Assembly (NCBI RefSeq): GCF_921292975.1
Contig: NZ_CAKLCM010000002.1
Location: 1,736,001-1,800,000, forward strand
Direction: 5' to 3'
Length of the DNA stretch: 64,000 nt
DNA from: Vibrio hippocampi
GTDB lineage: Bacteria; Pseudomonadota; Gammaproteobacteria; Enterobacterales; Vibrionaceae
Part shown: piece by piece, positions 17,608 through 25,487 of the stretch
How the letters are laid out: every line of letters starts with the position of its first letter
Position numbering within the stretch: position 1 is the stretch's first letter
The notes under the pieces: model-generated
Told to the model about the DNA's origin: nothing
Seen by the model: only the letters and a program-made list of their open reading frames with translations
Database searches by the model: none
Made by a program: the position numbers and the translations under genes

Positions 17608-18204
17608 TTAATGCTTGGTTTTCGGTATCGAGTCACTGGCATGAAAGGCAGAGTTCAGGAATTCGACCGCCGCTCGACAATCTTGCTGACTCACCAACAG
17701 TTCAAAGTGTTCACACTCTATCGGTAGCATCTCAAGCCAACGTTGGCTGACCCATGCAGCATCATCAAAAAATCGGTGGCTATACAACTCGCCCATCTCA
17801 GGAAACTCTTCAAACACTTGTTGCAAACGGTGCTGTAGATCCAAATGGTTCTGTTGCAACTGCGAGGGTGCCCAGTTTTCAAGCCAATCAACATTTGCGA
17901 TACGCAAACCGTCTTGTTCGAGTTTCACATCTCGGATGTTGAATTTTTGCATCCCTGTAACGGTAATACCCAACATTCCGTCTGGCAGAGTTTCAAAATC
18001 AATAATGCTGACCAGCGTTCCCACCGACGACACATTTTTCGGTATTCCATGCCCGTTGTTGCTGATTAGACACACGCCAAAGCCGGTATTGTTTTTCAAA
18101 CAAGCCGTCACCATTCGTTTGTATCTCGGCTCAAATATCCTGAGCCTCATTCTGCCCTCCGGCAACACTACCGAACTTAACGGAAATAACATTAACTCCG
18201 ACAT
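17608..18204 (-). CDS. LON-substrate-binding-domain protein
   Basis: The 198-residue protein is a stand-alone Lon N-terminal (PUA-like) domain: LFPLSSVVLPEGRMRLRIFEPRYKRMVTACLKNNTGFGVCLI, then GTLVSIIDFETLPDGMLGITVTGMQKF. It has no ATPase or protease domain, so it is not a Lon protease; the family is thought to bind proteins or substrates, but its role is unknown. It is in the same direction as the ECF sigma gene 154 bases downstream, with the candidate sigma promoter in between, so the two are likely expressed separately. Confidence 0.9.
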   Translation of the reverse strand: MSELMLFPLSSVVLPEGRMRLRIFEPRYKRMVTACLKNNTGFGVCLISNNGHGIPKNVSSVGTLVSIIDFETLPDGMLGITVTGMQKFNIRDVKLEQDGLRIANVDWLENWAPSQLQQNHLDLQHRLQQVFEEFPEMGELYSHRFFDDAAWVSQRWLEMLPIECEHFELLVSQQDCRAAVEFLNSAFHASDSIPKTKH

Positions 18205-18374
18205 TCTATTCCCCTAATTCCGTTCATTCACTGATTATTGTTTACGACTTTTCATCTAGGTCGATCAATGCAACCAGTCAAATACTCCTTCTAAAACGCG
18301 TCAAAAATAACATCCATTAACCAGCGTGCGTAATTTGAGAGAAAGATCATAAAGTTCAATTGAAAAATCATTTA
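18205..18374. other. Upstream half of the divergent region between the LON-domain gene and ompK
   Basis: The gap of 318 bases between 18204 and 18523 holds promoters in both directions. In the first 170 bases I see only AT-rich sequence with no clear motif; the regulatory sites lie at 18375-18430. Confidence 0.5.
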
Positions 18375-18429
18375 TGTGATCTAGATCACTATGAATTGCA
18401 AACGTTTGCGGGATGTGACATTTACATTG
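18375..18429 (+). promoter_or_regulatory. CRP / LacI-family (CytR-PurR-like) / CRP operator array upstream of ompK
   Basis: TGTGATCTAGATCACT (18375-18390) is a near-ideal CRP site. GCAAACGTTTGC (18398-18409) is a perfect 12-base palindrome matching the core of PurR boxes and the general LacI/GalR-family operator type, which includes CytR. TGTGACATTTACATTG (18414-18429) is a second, weaker CRP-like site. A repressor site sandwiched by CRP sites is the classical CytR-CRP arrangement of nucleoside-uptake promoters, and the gene downstream is a Tsx-type porin. Confidence 0.75.
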
Positions 18430-18522
18430 CGACATAAAACGTTATTATGCCTATCCAACGAACGGAGCTGCTCAAAAAGCAATCCATTTATTGAAACAAA
18501 GCATATAAAGAGTTCATACATC

Positions 18523-19359
18523 ATGCGTAAATCACTTTTAGCTCTTAGCCTACTAGCGGCTACTTCTGCTCCAGTTATCGCGGCTGACTACTCAGACGGC
18601 GACATCCATAAAAACGATAGTAAATTCCTTCAGTTCAACATCATGCACACCATCAATGAAAAGCCTGGTAATGCTGATCACACCTACCTAGAAATGGAAT
18701 TTGGTGGTCGTTCTGGAATTTTCGATCTTTACGGCTACATCGATGTATTTGATTTAACGAACTCTGACAGCAGCGACAAATCTGGTTCTGACCAGCTTTT
18801 TGTTAAGTTCGCACCACGCATGTCTCTTGACGCACTAACAGGCAAGGATTTCTCATTCGGTCCTGTTCAAGAGCTTTACGTAGCTAACTACACGGTTATT
18901 GACGGTGGCGCTAAAATTCAAGTTGAAGACCCAGAAAACGCTGGCGAATATTTACTAGATAAAGAGCCTGGTTATCAATCAATGATCGGTCTAGGTTCTG
19001 ACGTTCTTGTTCCATGGTTTGGTAAAATGCAGTTCAACCTATACGCGAACTACGATATCAAGCAAAAAGACTGGAACGGTTATCAGTTCTCTACTAACTG
19101 GTTCAAGCCTTTCTACTTCCTAGACAACGGTACTTTCATTTCTTACCAAGGCTACCTTGATTACCAATTCGGTATGAAAGATGAGTACAGCTCAGCGAGC
19201 CACGGTGGTGCAATGTTCAACGGTATCTACTGGCACTCTGACCAGTTTGCGCTGGGTTACGGTCTAAAACTATACTCTGACGTATACGGCATCAAAGATA
19301 GCGACGCATTTGAATCTTCTGGTGCTGGTCACTACTTCGCAGCAACTTACAAGTTCTAA
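18523..19359 (+). CDS. ompK: Outer membrane protein OmpK (Tsx family nucleoside channel, vibriophage KVP40 receptor family)
   Basis: The 278-residue protein starts at ATG 18523 with a signal peptide MRKSLLALSLLAATSAPVIAA cleaved before DYSDGD. The mature part is a beta-barrel of the nucleoside-specific channel (Tsx) family: alternating aromatic strands, DGDIHKNDSKFLQFNIMHT, FYFLDNGTFISYQGYLDYQFG, and a C-terminal aromatic YFAATYKF, as needed for outer-membrane assembly. OmpK is the known receptor of the broad-host vibriophage KVP40 and is expected to pass nucleosides. An in-frame open region extends upstream over the CRP and palindrome sites but lacks a signal peptide, so 18523 is the start. 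Confidence 0.93.
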   Translation: MRKSLLALSLLAATSAPVIAADYSDGDIHKNDSKFLQFNIMHTINEKPGNADHTYLEMEFGGRSGIFDLYGYIDVFDLTNSDSSDKSGSDQLFVKFAPRMSLDALTGKDFSFGPVQELYVANYTVIDGGAKIQVEDPENAGEYLLDKEPGYQSMIGLGSDVLVPWFGKMQFNLYANYDIKQKDWNGYQFSTNWFKPFYFLDNGTFISYQGYLDYQFGMKDEYSSASHGGAMFNGIYWHSDQFALGYGLKLYSDVYGIKDSDAFESSGAGHYFAATYKF

Positions 19360-19380
19360 TCGAACCTAAAAAGTTTTCAA

Positions 19381-19407
19381 AAATGGCGCTAATAAGCGCC
19401 ATTTTTA
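19381..19407 (+). terminator. Terminator of ompK
   Basis: AAATGGCGCT and AGCGCCATTT pair perfectly around AATA, followed by TTATT. Confidence 0.9.
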
Positions 19408-19468
19408 TTGGCTTTCCGTTACTCTATCGTTATCCTTGCTGACAACTTTGCTTGCTCGGATATTGCGC

Positions 19469-20359
19469 GTGAATATCACTATTCTTGGTCCCGGAGCCAT
19501 TGGCTCACTTTGGGCACATAAACTCGCCAACGCGGGTCATAACGTCTCTCTCTGGGGACGGGACTCTTCAGAAACACTCCGCTTACAACTCGATGATACA
19601 TCGCCGCAAACCTTTGCAAACCGTGATCCTAACTCCTTAGTGGACTGCGACCTGTTGTTAGTGACACTGAAAGCTTGGCAAGTGCTGCCTGCCCTTGAGT
19701 CGCTCAAATCTCAGATAAATCAAGATACCATCCTTGTTCTGATGCACAACGGTATGGGAACCGCACAACCGGTATGTGATCACTTTGCCAGCAATCCCGT
19801 TGTGATCGCCACTACAACCCATGGCGCTTTCAAACCCAATAAGTACCAAGTGCAACATACGGGTCAGGGGATGACTCAACTGGGCGGGATGAACAAAGCG
19901 GGACAACAGTGTCATTTTCTGCAAGCCGTTCTCGATCATGCTTTACCGGAAGTCCGTTGGAACGACAATATTCAAGCGGTGCTTTGGAACAAACTCGCCG
20001 TCAACTGCGCCATCAATCCATTGACAGCAATAGAACAATGCCAAAACGGTGAATTGGCTCGACCGCCATTTCAGGCGATTATCGAACCGATCGTTCTCGA
20101 AATCGTTAAGGTAATGCAAGCCGAAGGCATCGCGACCGATTTTCAAACGCTGCTGGCAACGGTGAATCAAGTCATCAGTCACACCGCGACCAATTTTTCT
20201 TCCATGCGGCAAGATGTTTACCACCAGCGTAAAACAGAGATAGACTTTATCAACGGCTATCTGATCTCGGTCGCCAAGCAACATCACCTTGCCACGCCAG
20301 AAAACAGTAAGCTTTATCAAGCAATCAAACAGATTGAACAAGGATGGATAACATCATGA
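19469..20359 (+). CDS. panE: 2-dehydropantoate 2-reductase PanE
   Basis: The protein (296 residues from the GTG at 19469) begins with the NADP-binding Rossmann motif VNITILGPGAIGSLWAHKLANAGH (G-x-G-x-x-G). The catalytic lysine lies in VLWNKLAVNCAINPLTA (about residue 177), as in ketopantoate reductases. PanE reduces 2-dehydropantoate to pantoate in pantothenate/CoA synthesis. An in-frame TTG at 19436 would add 11 residues before the Rossmann strand and is less likely. The stop overlaps the yajL ATG as ATGA, indicating an operon with yajL and csdA. Confidence 0.93.
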   Translation: MNITILGPGAIGSLWAHKLANAGHNVSLWGRDSSETLRLQLDDTSPQTFANRDPNSLVDCDLLLVTLKAWQVLPALESLKSQINQDTILVLMHNGMGTAQPVCDHFASNPVVIATTTHGAFKPNKYQVQHTGQGMTQLGGMNKAGQQCHFLQAVLDHALPEVRWNDNIQAVLWNKLAVNCAINPLTAIEQCQNGELARPPFQAIIEPIVLEIVKVMQAEGIATDFQTLLATVNQVISHTATNFSSMRQDVYHQRKTEIDFINGYLISVAKQHHLATPENSKLYQAIKQIEQGWITS

Positions 20360-20961
20360 CTAAAAAGATTCTCGTCCCTATCGCCCCCGGTACCGAAGAG
20401 ATGGAAGCGATCACCATTATTGACGTCATGGTGCGCGCTGGGTTTGACGTCACCGTCGCCAGTGCCGACTTCGATGGCGAACTGACGATGAAAGCATCAC
20501 GGGGTGTTACCCTGACTGCCGATTGCAAGTTAGTGGATGTGGCTGACGAAGAGTTTGATGTTATCGCTCTGCCGGGTGGCGTCGGCGGTGCTGAAATATT
20601 CAGAGACAGTACGCTATTGGTTGAAATGATCCGCCAGCACAAATATGAATCAAAATGGTTAGCAGCCATTTGTGCCGCGCCCGCTTTGGTATTGCAAACG
20701 CACCAACTCTATCCTCAGGCACTCATGACAGGTCACCCCAGCTTTAAATCCCATATTCCAGCCGATCTTTGGCGCGACAAACGCGTGACTATCGATATTA
20801 ATCACAAGTTGATTACTAGCCAAGGTCCGGGCAGTGCGCTTGAGTTTGCCATTGAAATTATTATTGCTCTATGCGGAAAAGAAAAAGCGTGGCAAGTGGC
20901 AGAGCCTATGGTGACCTTGCCCACCTTGCACTATCACAAAATGGGAAAACAACATGATTGA
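20356..20961 (+). CDS. yajL: DJ-1/PfpI family protein YajL
   Basis: The 201-residue protein from ATG 20356 shows the DJ-1 superfamily signature: MTKKILVPIAPGTEEMEA with the conserved glutamate near residue 15, and AAICAAPALVL with the reactive cysteine near residue 106 in its nucleophile elbow. YajL is described as an oxidative-stress chaperone and glyoxalase/deglycase-like enzyme, though the deglycase assignment is debated. It overlaps panE by 4 bases (ATGA) and csdA by 8 bases, so the three genes are cotranslated. Confidence 0.92.
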   Translation: MTKKILVPIAPGTEEMEAITIIDVMVRAGFDVTVASADFDGELTMKASRGVTLTADCKLVDVADEEFDVIALPGGVGGAEIFRDSTLLVEMIRQHKYESKWLAAICAAPALVLQTHQLYPQALMTGHPSFKSHIPADLWRDKRVTIDINHKLITSQGPGSALEFAIEIIIALCGKEKAWQVAEPMVTLPTLHYHKMGKQHD

Positions 20962-22153
20962 TTTTGCCGCTATTCGAGCACAGTTTCCCGCGGTTCAAGA
21001 CGACATTTGCTATCTAGATAGCGCAGCGACGACGCAAAAACCGCAAGTGGTGATAGACACAATATCGGCTTATTACAGCAAACAAAACGCCAATGTTCAC
21101 CGCGGCAGTCACTCTTTGACGGCAGGGGCAACCGAACGTTTTGAGGCGGCTCGCCACACCGTGGCGCAGTTTATTAATGCGGGCTCAAGCAAAGAAATCA
21201 TCTGGACTCGTGGCGCAACCGAAGCACTTAACCTGATTGCGCAAACCTATGCCCGCAACAACCTTAAAGCGGGTGATGAAATCTTGGTATCAGAGATGGA
21301 GCATCACGCCAATATTGTCCCTTGGCAAATCGTCGCAGAGCAGACCGGCGCTCACATCGTCAAACTGCCAATGCGCTCTGATTGCACCTTAGACTTAGCA
21401 GCGCTTGAAGCTAAGTTATCGGCGAACACCAAGCTGGTTGCCTTGGCGCAAGTGACCAATGTCACTGGCACTGAGATCCCACTAGACATCATTATTCCCT
21501 TAGTGCGTGCCAAGACCAATGCGGTTGTTGTGGTCGATGGCGCTCAGGGCATTGTTCATCATAAGGTGGACGTGCAGACGCTTGATGCGGATTTTTATGT
21601 CTTCTCTGGGCATAAATTGTATGCGCCTGTGGGGATCGGCGTACTCTATGGCAAACTCGATTTACTACAGGCGATGCCCCCTTGGCATGGCGGTGGCAAG
21701 ATGGTGGAAAAAGTGAGTTTTAGCGGCACCACCTTTTCTGAGCTACCGGGTAAGTTTGAAGCCGGCACTCCCAATGTCGCAGGGGCATTGGCGCTTGCTT
21801 GCGCTATCGACTGGCTTGAGCAGTTTGATCGTCAACAGTTAGAACAGCATATTATTGGTCTACAACACCAAGCCTATCTGGCGTTACAACAGATCGATGA
21901 TATACGTGTGATCGGTTATCAGGAGGGAGCTAGCGTGATCTCTTTTGTGATGGATGGCGTGCATCACCAAGACATCGCCACACTGTTGGATCAGCAAAAT
22001 GTCGCACTGCGTTCAGGGAATCATTGCGCGCATCCACTGATGGATGCATTAGGTATCGCCGGCACCGTCAGAGCCTCATTTGCCGTGTATAACAACCAAG
22101 ACGATGTGGTCAAATTGATAGAAGCGGTTAAAAAAGCAGTCGATATGCTGTAA
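20954..22153 (+). CDS. csdA: Cysteine desulfurase CsdA
   Basis: The 399-residue PLP enzyme belongs to the group II (SufS/CsdA) desulfurases: AATTQKP near the N terminus, EMEHHANIVPWQ, VDGAQG, the PLP lysine in FSGHKLYAP (about residue 222) and the catalytic cysteine in LRSGNHCAHPLM (about residue 357). It transfers sulfur from cysteine to the acceptor CsdE. The partner csdE and the downstream client enzyme tcdA are encoded convergently just beyond, on the other strand, so the system is split into two transcripts here. The start codon overlaps yajL by 8 bases. Confidence 0.95.
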   Translation: MIDFAAIRAQFPAVQDDICYLDSAATTQKPQVVIDTISAYYSKQNANVHRGSHSLTAGATERFEAARHTVAQFINAGSSKEIIWTRGATEALNLIAQTYARNNLKAGDEILVSEMEHHANIVPWQIVAEQTGAHIVKLPMRSDCTLDLAALEAKLSANTKLVALAQVTNVTGTEIPLDIIIPLVRAKTNAVVVVDGAQGIVHHKVDVQTLDADFYVFSGHKLYAPVGIGVLYGKLDLLQAMPPWHGGGKMVEKVSFSGTTFSELPGKFEAGTPNVAGALALACAIDWLEQFDRQQLEQHIIGLQHQAYLALQQIDDIRVIGYQEGASVISFVMDGVHHQDIATLLDQQNVALRSGNHCAHPLMDALGIAGTVRASFAVYNNQDDVVKLIEAVKKAVDML

Positions 22154-22158
22154 CAGAA

Positions 22159-22187
22159 CATTGATACCTGCGTTCAAGGTATCAATG
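22159..22187 (+). other. Perfect 11-base hairpin after csdA without U-tract
   Basis: CATTGATACCT (22159-22169) and AGGTATCAATG (22177-22187) pair perfectly around a 7-base loop, 5 bases after the csdA stop. No T-run follows, so it is not a classical intrinsic terminator; it may stabilise the 3' end or act with Rho. Confidence 0.75.
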
Positions 22188-22299
22188 ATCTACAAAGGAG
22201 TGGTTCTACAGAGGAATAGGGCTACGGAGGAACGGGGTTACAAAGGCTTTTTTTATAAAGAACCCGTTTTACAAAAAAATGGTCTTACCCACGAATGGG

Positions 22300-22734
22300 T
22301 TATTTTGCGTTTTTCGCTTGAGACTGGACCGTCTCCACTATCGCTTTTAAACCATTGCCGCGGGTTGGCGACAGGTGGTTGATTAATTGTAAGGTGTCAA
22401 AATAGCCGTCAATATCAAATTCCAAAATCTGTTGCGAGGTTTTACCCTCATATGCGGCCAATACAATCGCTATCAAACCACGCACAATACGCGCATCGGA
22501 ATCGGCTTTAATATGCCAGCATCCATCGACTAACTCAGTGAGCAACCAAACCGAGCTTTCGCAGCCCGAGACCGTAAATTCATTGTGCTTAAACTCCGCG
22601 TCCAATTGAGGGAGTTGTTTACCCCATTGAATCACCTGACGATAGCGGTCTTCCCACCCTTTGAAGCTCGCCATGGTCTGAGTAACTGTCTCTGCGGTGA
22701 TCTCATAACCGAATGGATGTTGTTTGTCTGGCAT
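22300..22734 (-). CDS. csdE: Sulfur acceptor protein CsdE (SufE family)
   Basis: The 144-residue protein is SufE-like: FKGWEDRYRQVIQWGKQLP in the first third, the sulfur-accepting cysteine in FTVSGCESSVWL (about residue 60), and ADSDARIVRGLIAIVLAAYEG. It takes persulfide sulfur from CsdA and, as described for E. coli, interacts with TcdA. It directly follows tcdA by 7 bases on the minus strand, supporting a functional link. Length is normal. Confidence 0.94.
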   Translation of the reverse strand: MPDKQHPFGYEITAETVTQTMASFKGWEDRYRQVIQWGKQLPQLDAEFKHNEFTVSGCESSVWLLTELVDGCWHIKADSDARIVRGLIAIVLAAYEGKTSQQILEFDIDGYFDTLQLINHLSPTRGNGLKAIVETVQSQAKNAK

Positions 22735-22741
22735 AAACGAC

Positions 22742-23554
22742 CTACTTCTGACTGTATTTTTGAATCAATTTTTCCACAATACGAGAAACCGCTACAAAGC
22801 CAAAGCTGGCGGTCACCACCGTTGCTGCACCAAAACCACTGGCACAATCCATACGCTTTGGACCCTCTGCCGTGGCTTTAACACCGCAAACTGACCCATC
22901 CGCTTGTGGGTATTGCAACTGCTCCGTCGAGAATACGCAGTCAATACCAAACTTACGCGCAGGGTTTTTACTAAAGTTATGATGACGTCGCAGGGTATCT
23001 TTGAGCTTTTTCGCTAACGGGTCTTGAATCGTCTTAGTGAGATCAGCAATCTTAATTTGGGTTGGATCAGTCTGTCCGCCCGCACCGCCTGTGGTGATCA
23101 CTTTGATCTTATTGCTACGGCAGTAAGCCAGCAACGCCGCTTTGGGCTTTATGCTGTCAATGGCGTCCAACACATAATCAAACTCTTTTGAGATATAGTC
23201 GGACACATTGTCTGGCGTGATAAAGTCATCAATTAAGTTAACCTGACACTCAGGGTTAATCAGCTTGACGCGCTCCGCCATGACTTCAATTTTACTCTGA
23301 CCAACCGTACCAGACATGGCATGGATTTGACGATTGATATTGGTGACACAAACGTCATCCATATCGATCAAGGTCAACTCTCCAATACCTGTACGTGCCA
23401 GTGCTTCCACAGCCCAAGAACCCACACCGCCGATACCCACAACGCAGACATGTGCCGCGCGCAAAATATCAACTTCATTACTTCCGTATAAACGTCTCGT
23501 CCCACCAAATCGCTGGTCATAGCTCTCGGAAGCAGGCTGGTTAAGATGTTTCAT
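22742..23554 (-). CDS. tcdA: tRNA threonylcarbamoyladenosine dehydratase TcdA (CsdL)
   Basis: The 270-residue protein is an E1/MoeB-ThiF-like ATP-dependent enzyme: the ATP-binding VVGIGGVGSWAVEALARTGIG (about residue 34) and LIDMDDVCVTNINRQ. TcdA converts t6A at position 37 of ANN-decoding tRNAs to its cyclic form ct6A. The C-terminal FGAATVVTASFGFVAVSRIVEKLI is a hydrophobic helix, as in E. coli TcdA. It sits upstream of csdE with 7 bases between. Confidence 0.95.
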   Translation of the reverse strand: MKHLNQPASESYDQRFGGTRRLYGSNEVDILRAAHVCVVGIGGVGSWAVEALARTGIGELTLIDMDDVCVTNINRQIHAMSGTVGQSKIEVMAERVKLINPECQVNLIDDFITPDNVSDYISKEFDYVLDAIDSIKPKAALLAYCRSNKIKVITTGGAGGQTDPTQIKIADLTKTIQDPLAKKLKDTLRRHHNFSKNPARKFGIDCVFSTEQLQYPQADGSVCGVKATAEGPKRMDCASGFGAATVVTASFGFVAVSRIVEKLIQKYSQK

Positions 23555-23575
23555 GTGAGTACCTAGCTAAAAAAG

Positions 23576-23602
23576 AAAGAGTGCGATTTATACGCACTCT
23601 TT
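23576..23602 (-). terminator. Terminator of mltA
   Basis: AAAGAGTGCG and CGCACTCTTT form a perfect 10-base stem with a 7-base loop. T-runs flank both sides; on the minus strand TCTTTTTT follows, so it ends the mltA transcript before tcdA. Confidence 0.88.
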
Positions 23603-23629
23603 TTAAAAAGATCAACACCTCTACCGGCT

Positions 23630-24736
23630 CTAAGGCATAATCCACGGGTCTTGGGTTGGCGAGTTCTCTAAACCTAGCTTCCAGACTCGACCAAAATGCT
23701 TGTAGTGACCCGCTTGCGTCCCCGCAAACTCTCCCATGCCATGGTAGAGATCGAAGTGATTGCCTTTCACTGCACCACCAGTATCGAGCACAATCAATAA
23801 ACGTAATTCATGAGTACCGCTCCAAGATCCATCCGCATTTAGCAGCGGTACTTCCGCCAAAATAGGTGTCCCCATCGGGAACAAACTTCTATCTCCCGCC
23901 ACTGATGCCATTGGCAGTAATGGAATACCTGCCGATCCTGTCACCGGTGCCGCTTGCTTAGGCTGGAAAAACACAAACGATGGGTTTTCCTCTAACAGAG
24001 CTTGTACCGTCATGGGATCTTGTTGCATTACCCACTGCTTGATCGCCTTAAGCGACATCTTTTCTTTAGGTACTTCACCGCGCTCAATTAACACCTTGCC
24101 GATGCTGACATACGCCTTGTTGTTTTTTCCGGCATAGGCGAAATATTCTAAGCTGTCATCATCACCAAAATGAACAAAGCCACTGCCCTGCACTTCCATA
24201 ATAAACGGATCGATAAGGTTGGCAGCGTAGCCTAACTCTAACCCTTGCCCAACCAATGCTCCATCATAAATTTGTGCTCGTGTCGGGCAGTTACTAGTGC
24301 ACTGGGGAAGACCATAGACAGGATAACGATATTCTCCGTCAGGCTGATGGCGCAACTCAAGCACTGGCGAGAAGTAACCGGTAAACAGCACATTGCCTTT
24401 GCTATCTCCACCGCCTAACTGAGCCGCTTGAACACCATAATTAGCCAGCTGGCTTGGATCGCCACTATTGACCACCCAAGCTTGCAACTGCTCATAAAGG
24501 GGTTGATAGGTTTTTGCCATTGATGGGGAACGCTGCAAAACCTCATGAGCCTGCCCAGCAAACGCGTTTAAGTTTCTCGGTTGATTCGATGCAATCTGCT
24601 CAGCTTTATTTAATGGCTGAGAAAATTCTTCCCCAAGATACTGCTGAGCCCGTTCATTACCACTGTGTTCAGTACCACTATTTTGGGCACAGCCCGCCAT
24701 AAGTAACACAGCCACAATGGGCAAAATTGGTTTCAT
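23630..24736 (-). CDS. mltA: Membrane-bound lytic murein transglycosylase A
   Basis: The 368-residue protein from the ATG at 24736 has a lipoprotein signal MKPILPIVAVLLMAGCAQ (lipobox MAGC), placing it in the outer membrane. The MltA domain includes FTGYFSPVLELRHQ, IMEVQGSGFVHFGDD, GSAGIPLLPMASVAGDRSLFPMGTPILAEVPL and the 3D domain LLIVLDTGGAVKGNHFDLYHGMG containing the catalytic aspartate. It cuts glycan strands to 1,6-anhydro muropeptides, the substrate of AmpG encoded nearby. An in-frame start 16 codons upstream lacks a signal peptide. Confidence 0.95.
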   Translation of the reverse strand: MKPILPIVAVLLMAGCAQNSGTEHSGNERAQQYLGEEFSQPLNKAEQIASNQPRNLNAFAGQAHEVLQRSPSMAKTYQPLYEQLQAWVVNSGDPSQLANYGVQAAQLGGGDSKGNVLFTGYFSPVLELRHQPDGEYRYPVYGLPQCTSNCPTRAQIYDGALVGQGLELGYAANLIDPFIMEVQGSGFVHFGDDDSLEYFAYAGKNNKAYVSIGKVLIERGEVPKEKMSLKAIKQWVMQQDPMTVQALLEENPSFVFFQPKQAAPVTGSAGIPLLPMASVAGDRSLFPMGTPILAEVPLLNADGSWSGTHELRLLIVLDTGGAVKGNHFDLYHGMGEFAGTQAGHYKHFGRVWKLGLENSPTQDPWIMP

Positions 24737-24830
24737 GTTTGTTGTTCTCCCTGTATCAAGATCGGGGTAGCCTTTATCAGGCAAAGTGTGGATTTAAAGA
24801 TCAGTCGCTAAGACAAGAATAGCCGACACT

Positions 24831-24869
24831 ATTTACTGTGTCGCTAACGAATTATTGTGTCGCTAACGA
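24831..24869. repeat. Two-unit tandem duplication spanning the stop codon of the DUF2850 gene
   Basis: TGTGTCGCTAACGA is repeated in units of 20 and 19 bases (24831-24850, 24851-24869). The stop codon (CTA on the plus strand, 24863-24865) lies inside one unit and is copied in the other. Confidence 0.88.
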
Positions 24870-25282
24870 AGATTTTGTTTATGTTTTCCGACCAATTCAT
24901 AGATAGGTTGATAATGCTTAGGAGCGAGTTGACGTATCTCGCTCTTGGATTGATTAAGCACCTTATATTGATGCAGTAACCCTCCAACCTCAAAGCTGAT
25001 CATATCGTTATCCAATGAAAATTTGGTGGTGACAATGCGGTTGTCCATCATCACACCATCCTCACTCAGTACAAAGTAATCCTGAGCAAATGGGGCGACG
25101 TTGGTTTCTTTCCAAGTGCCATAGACCGATGAAGCAGGGTTTTGGTGCAGTTGGTAGCGCTGATAGAGGTCACTAAATAGATACATTAATACGCCAGTGC
25201 CAATCAATATCAGAATGAATAACACGCGTTCAACCCATTTAATCAAGGCTGTTTTCGGTACTGACGACATCGTGTCACTCAC
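24863..25282 (-). CDS. DUF2850 domain-containing membrane-anchored protein
   Basis: The 139-residue protein has one N-terminal transmembrane helix (VERVLFILILIGTGVLMYLF, about residues 18-37) followed by a soluble, beta-rich domain with GTWKETNVAPFAQDYFVLSEDGVMMDNRIVTTKF, which I recognise from memory as the DUF2850 family, restricted largely to Vibrio. The topology suggests a periplasmic domain. Its function is unknown. It lies 126 bases upstream of mltA on the same strand and divergent from argA, but there is no evidence of a shared role. Confidence 0.75.
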   Translation of the reverse strand: MSDTMSSVPKTALIKWVERVLFILILIGTGVLMYLFSDLYQRYQLHQNPASSVYGTWKETNVAPFAQDYFVLSEDGVMMDNRIVTTKFSLDNDMISFEVGGLLHQYKVLNQSKSEIRQLAPKHYQPIYELVGKHKQNLR

Positions 25283-25439
25283 TCTTATTTCTCACCTTAG
25301 CTTAATTTACATTTGACCAATATTTACATTTGAGCAATACGCGCATTAATTTAACACAGCCCGAACCTCATCACTATTGCCGTTTGCCACGACTTGAACC
25401 GGAGGCGCAATTAAAATGGAATTTCCACTTGCGCAACTC

Positions 25440-25455
25440 TGAATAAAAAGTCATT
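25440..25455 (+). promoter_or_regulatory. ArgR-like (ARG box) site upstream of argA
   Basis: TGAATAAAAAGTCATT resembles the ARG box TGAAT-N4-ATTCA with two differences in the second half, 33 bases before the start codon, as expected for arginine repression of argA. A second ARG half-box may follow (ATTTCAACATAAAT). Confidence 0.55.
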
Positions 25456-25487
25456 ATTTCAACATAAATAACACCGGACGTCGTAAA

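Noticed and set aside
22185..22299. Possible gene or riboswitch between csdA and csdE
   Set aside because: The region has only purine-rich iterations (GGAGTGG, AGGAATAGG, GGAGGAACGG) and a weak ACCCA/TGGGT stem; no coding frame or riboswitch pattern is recognisable.
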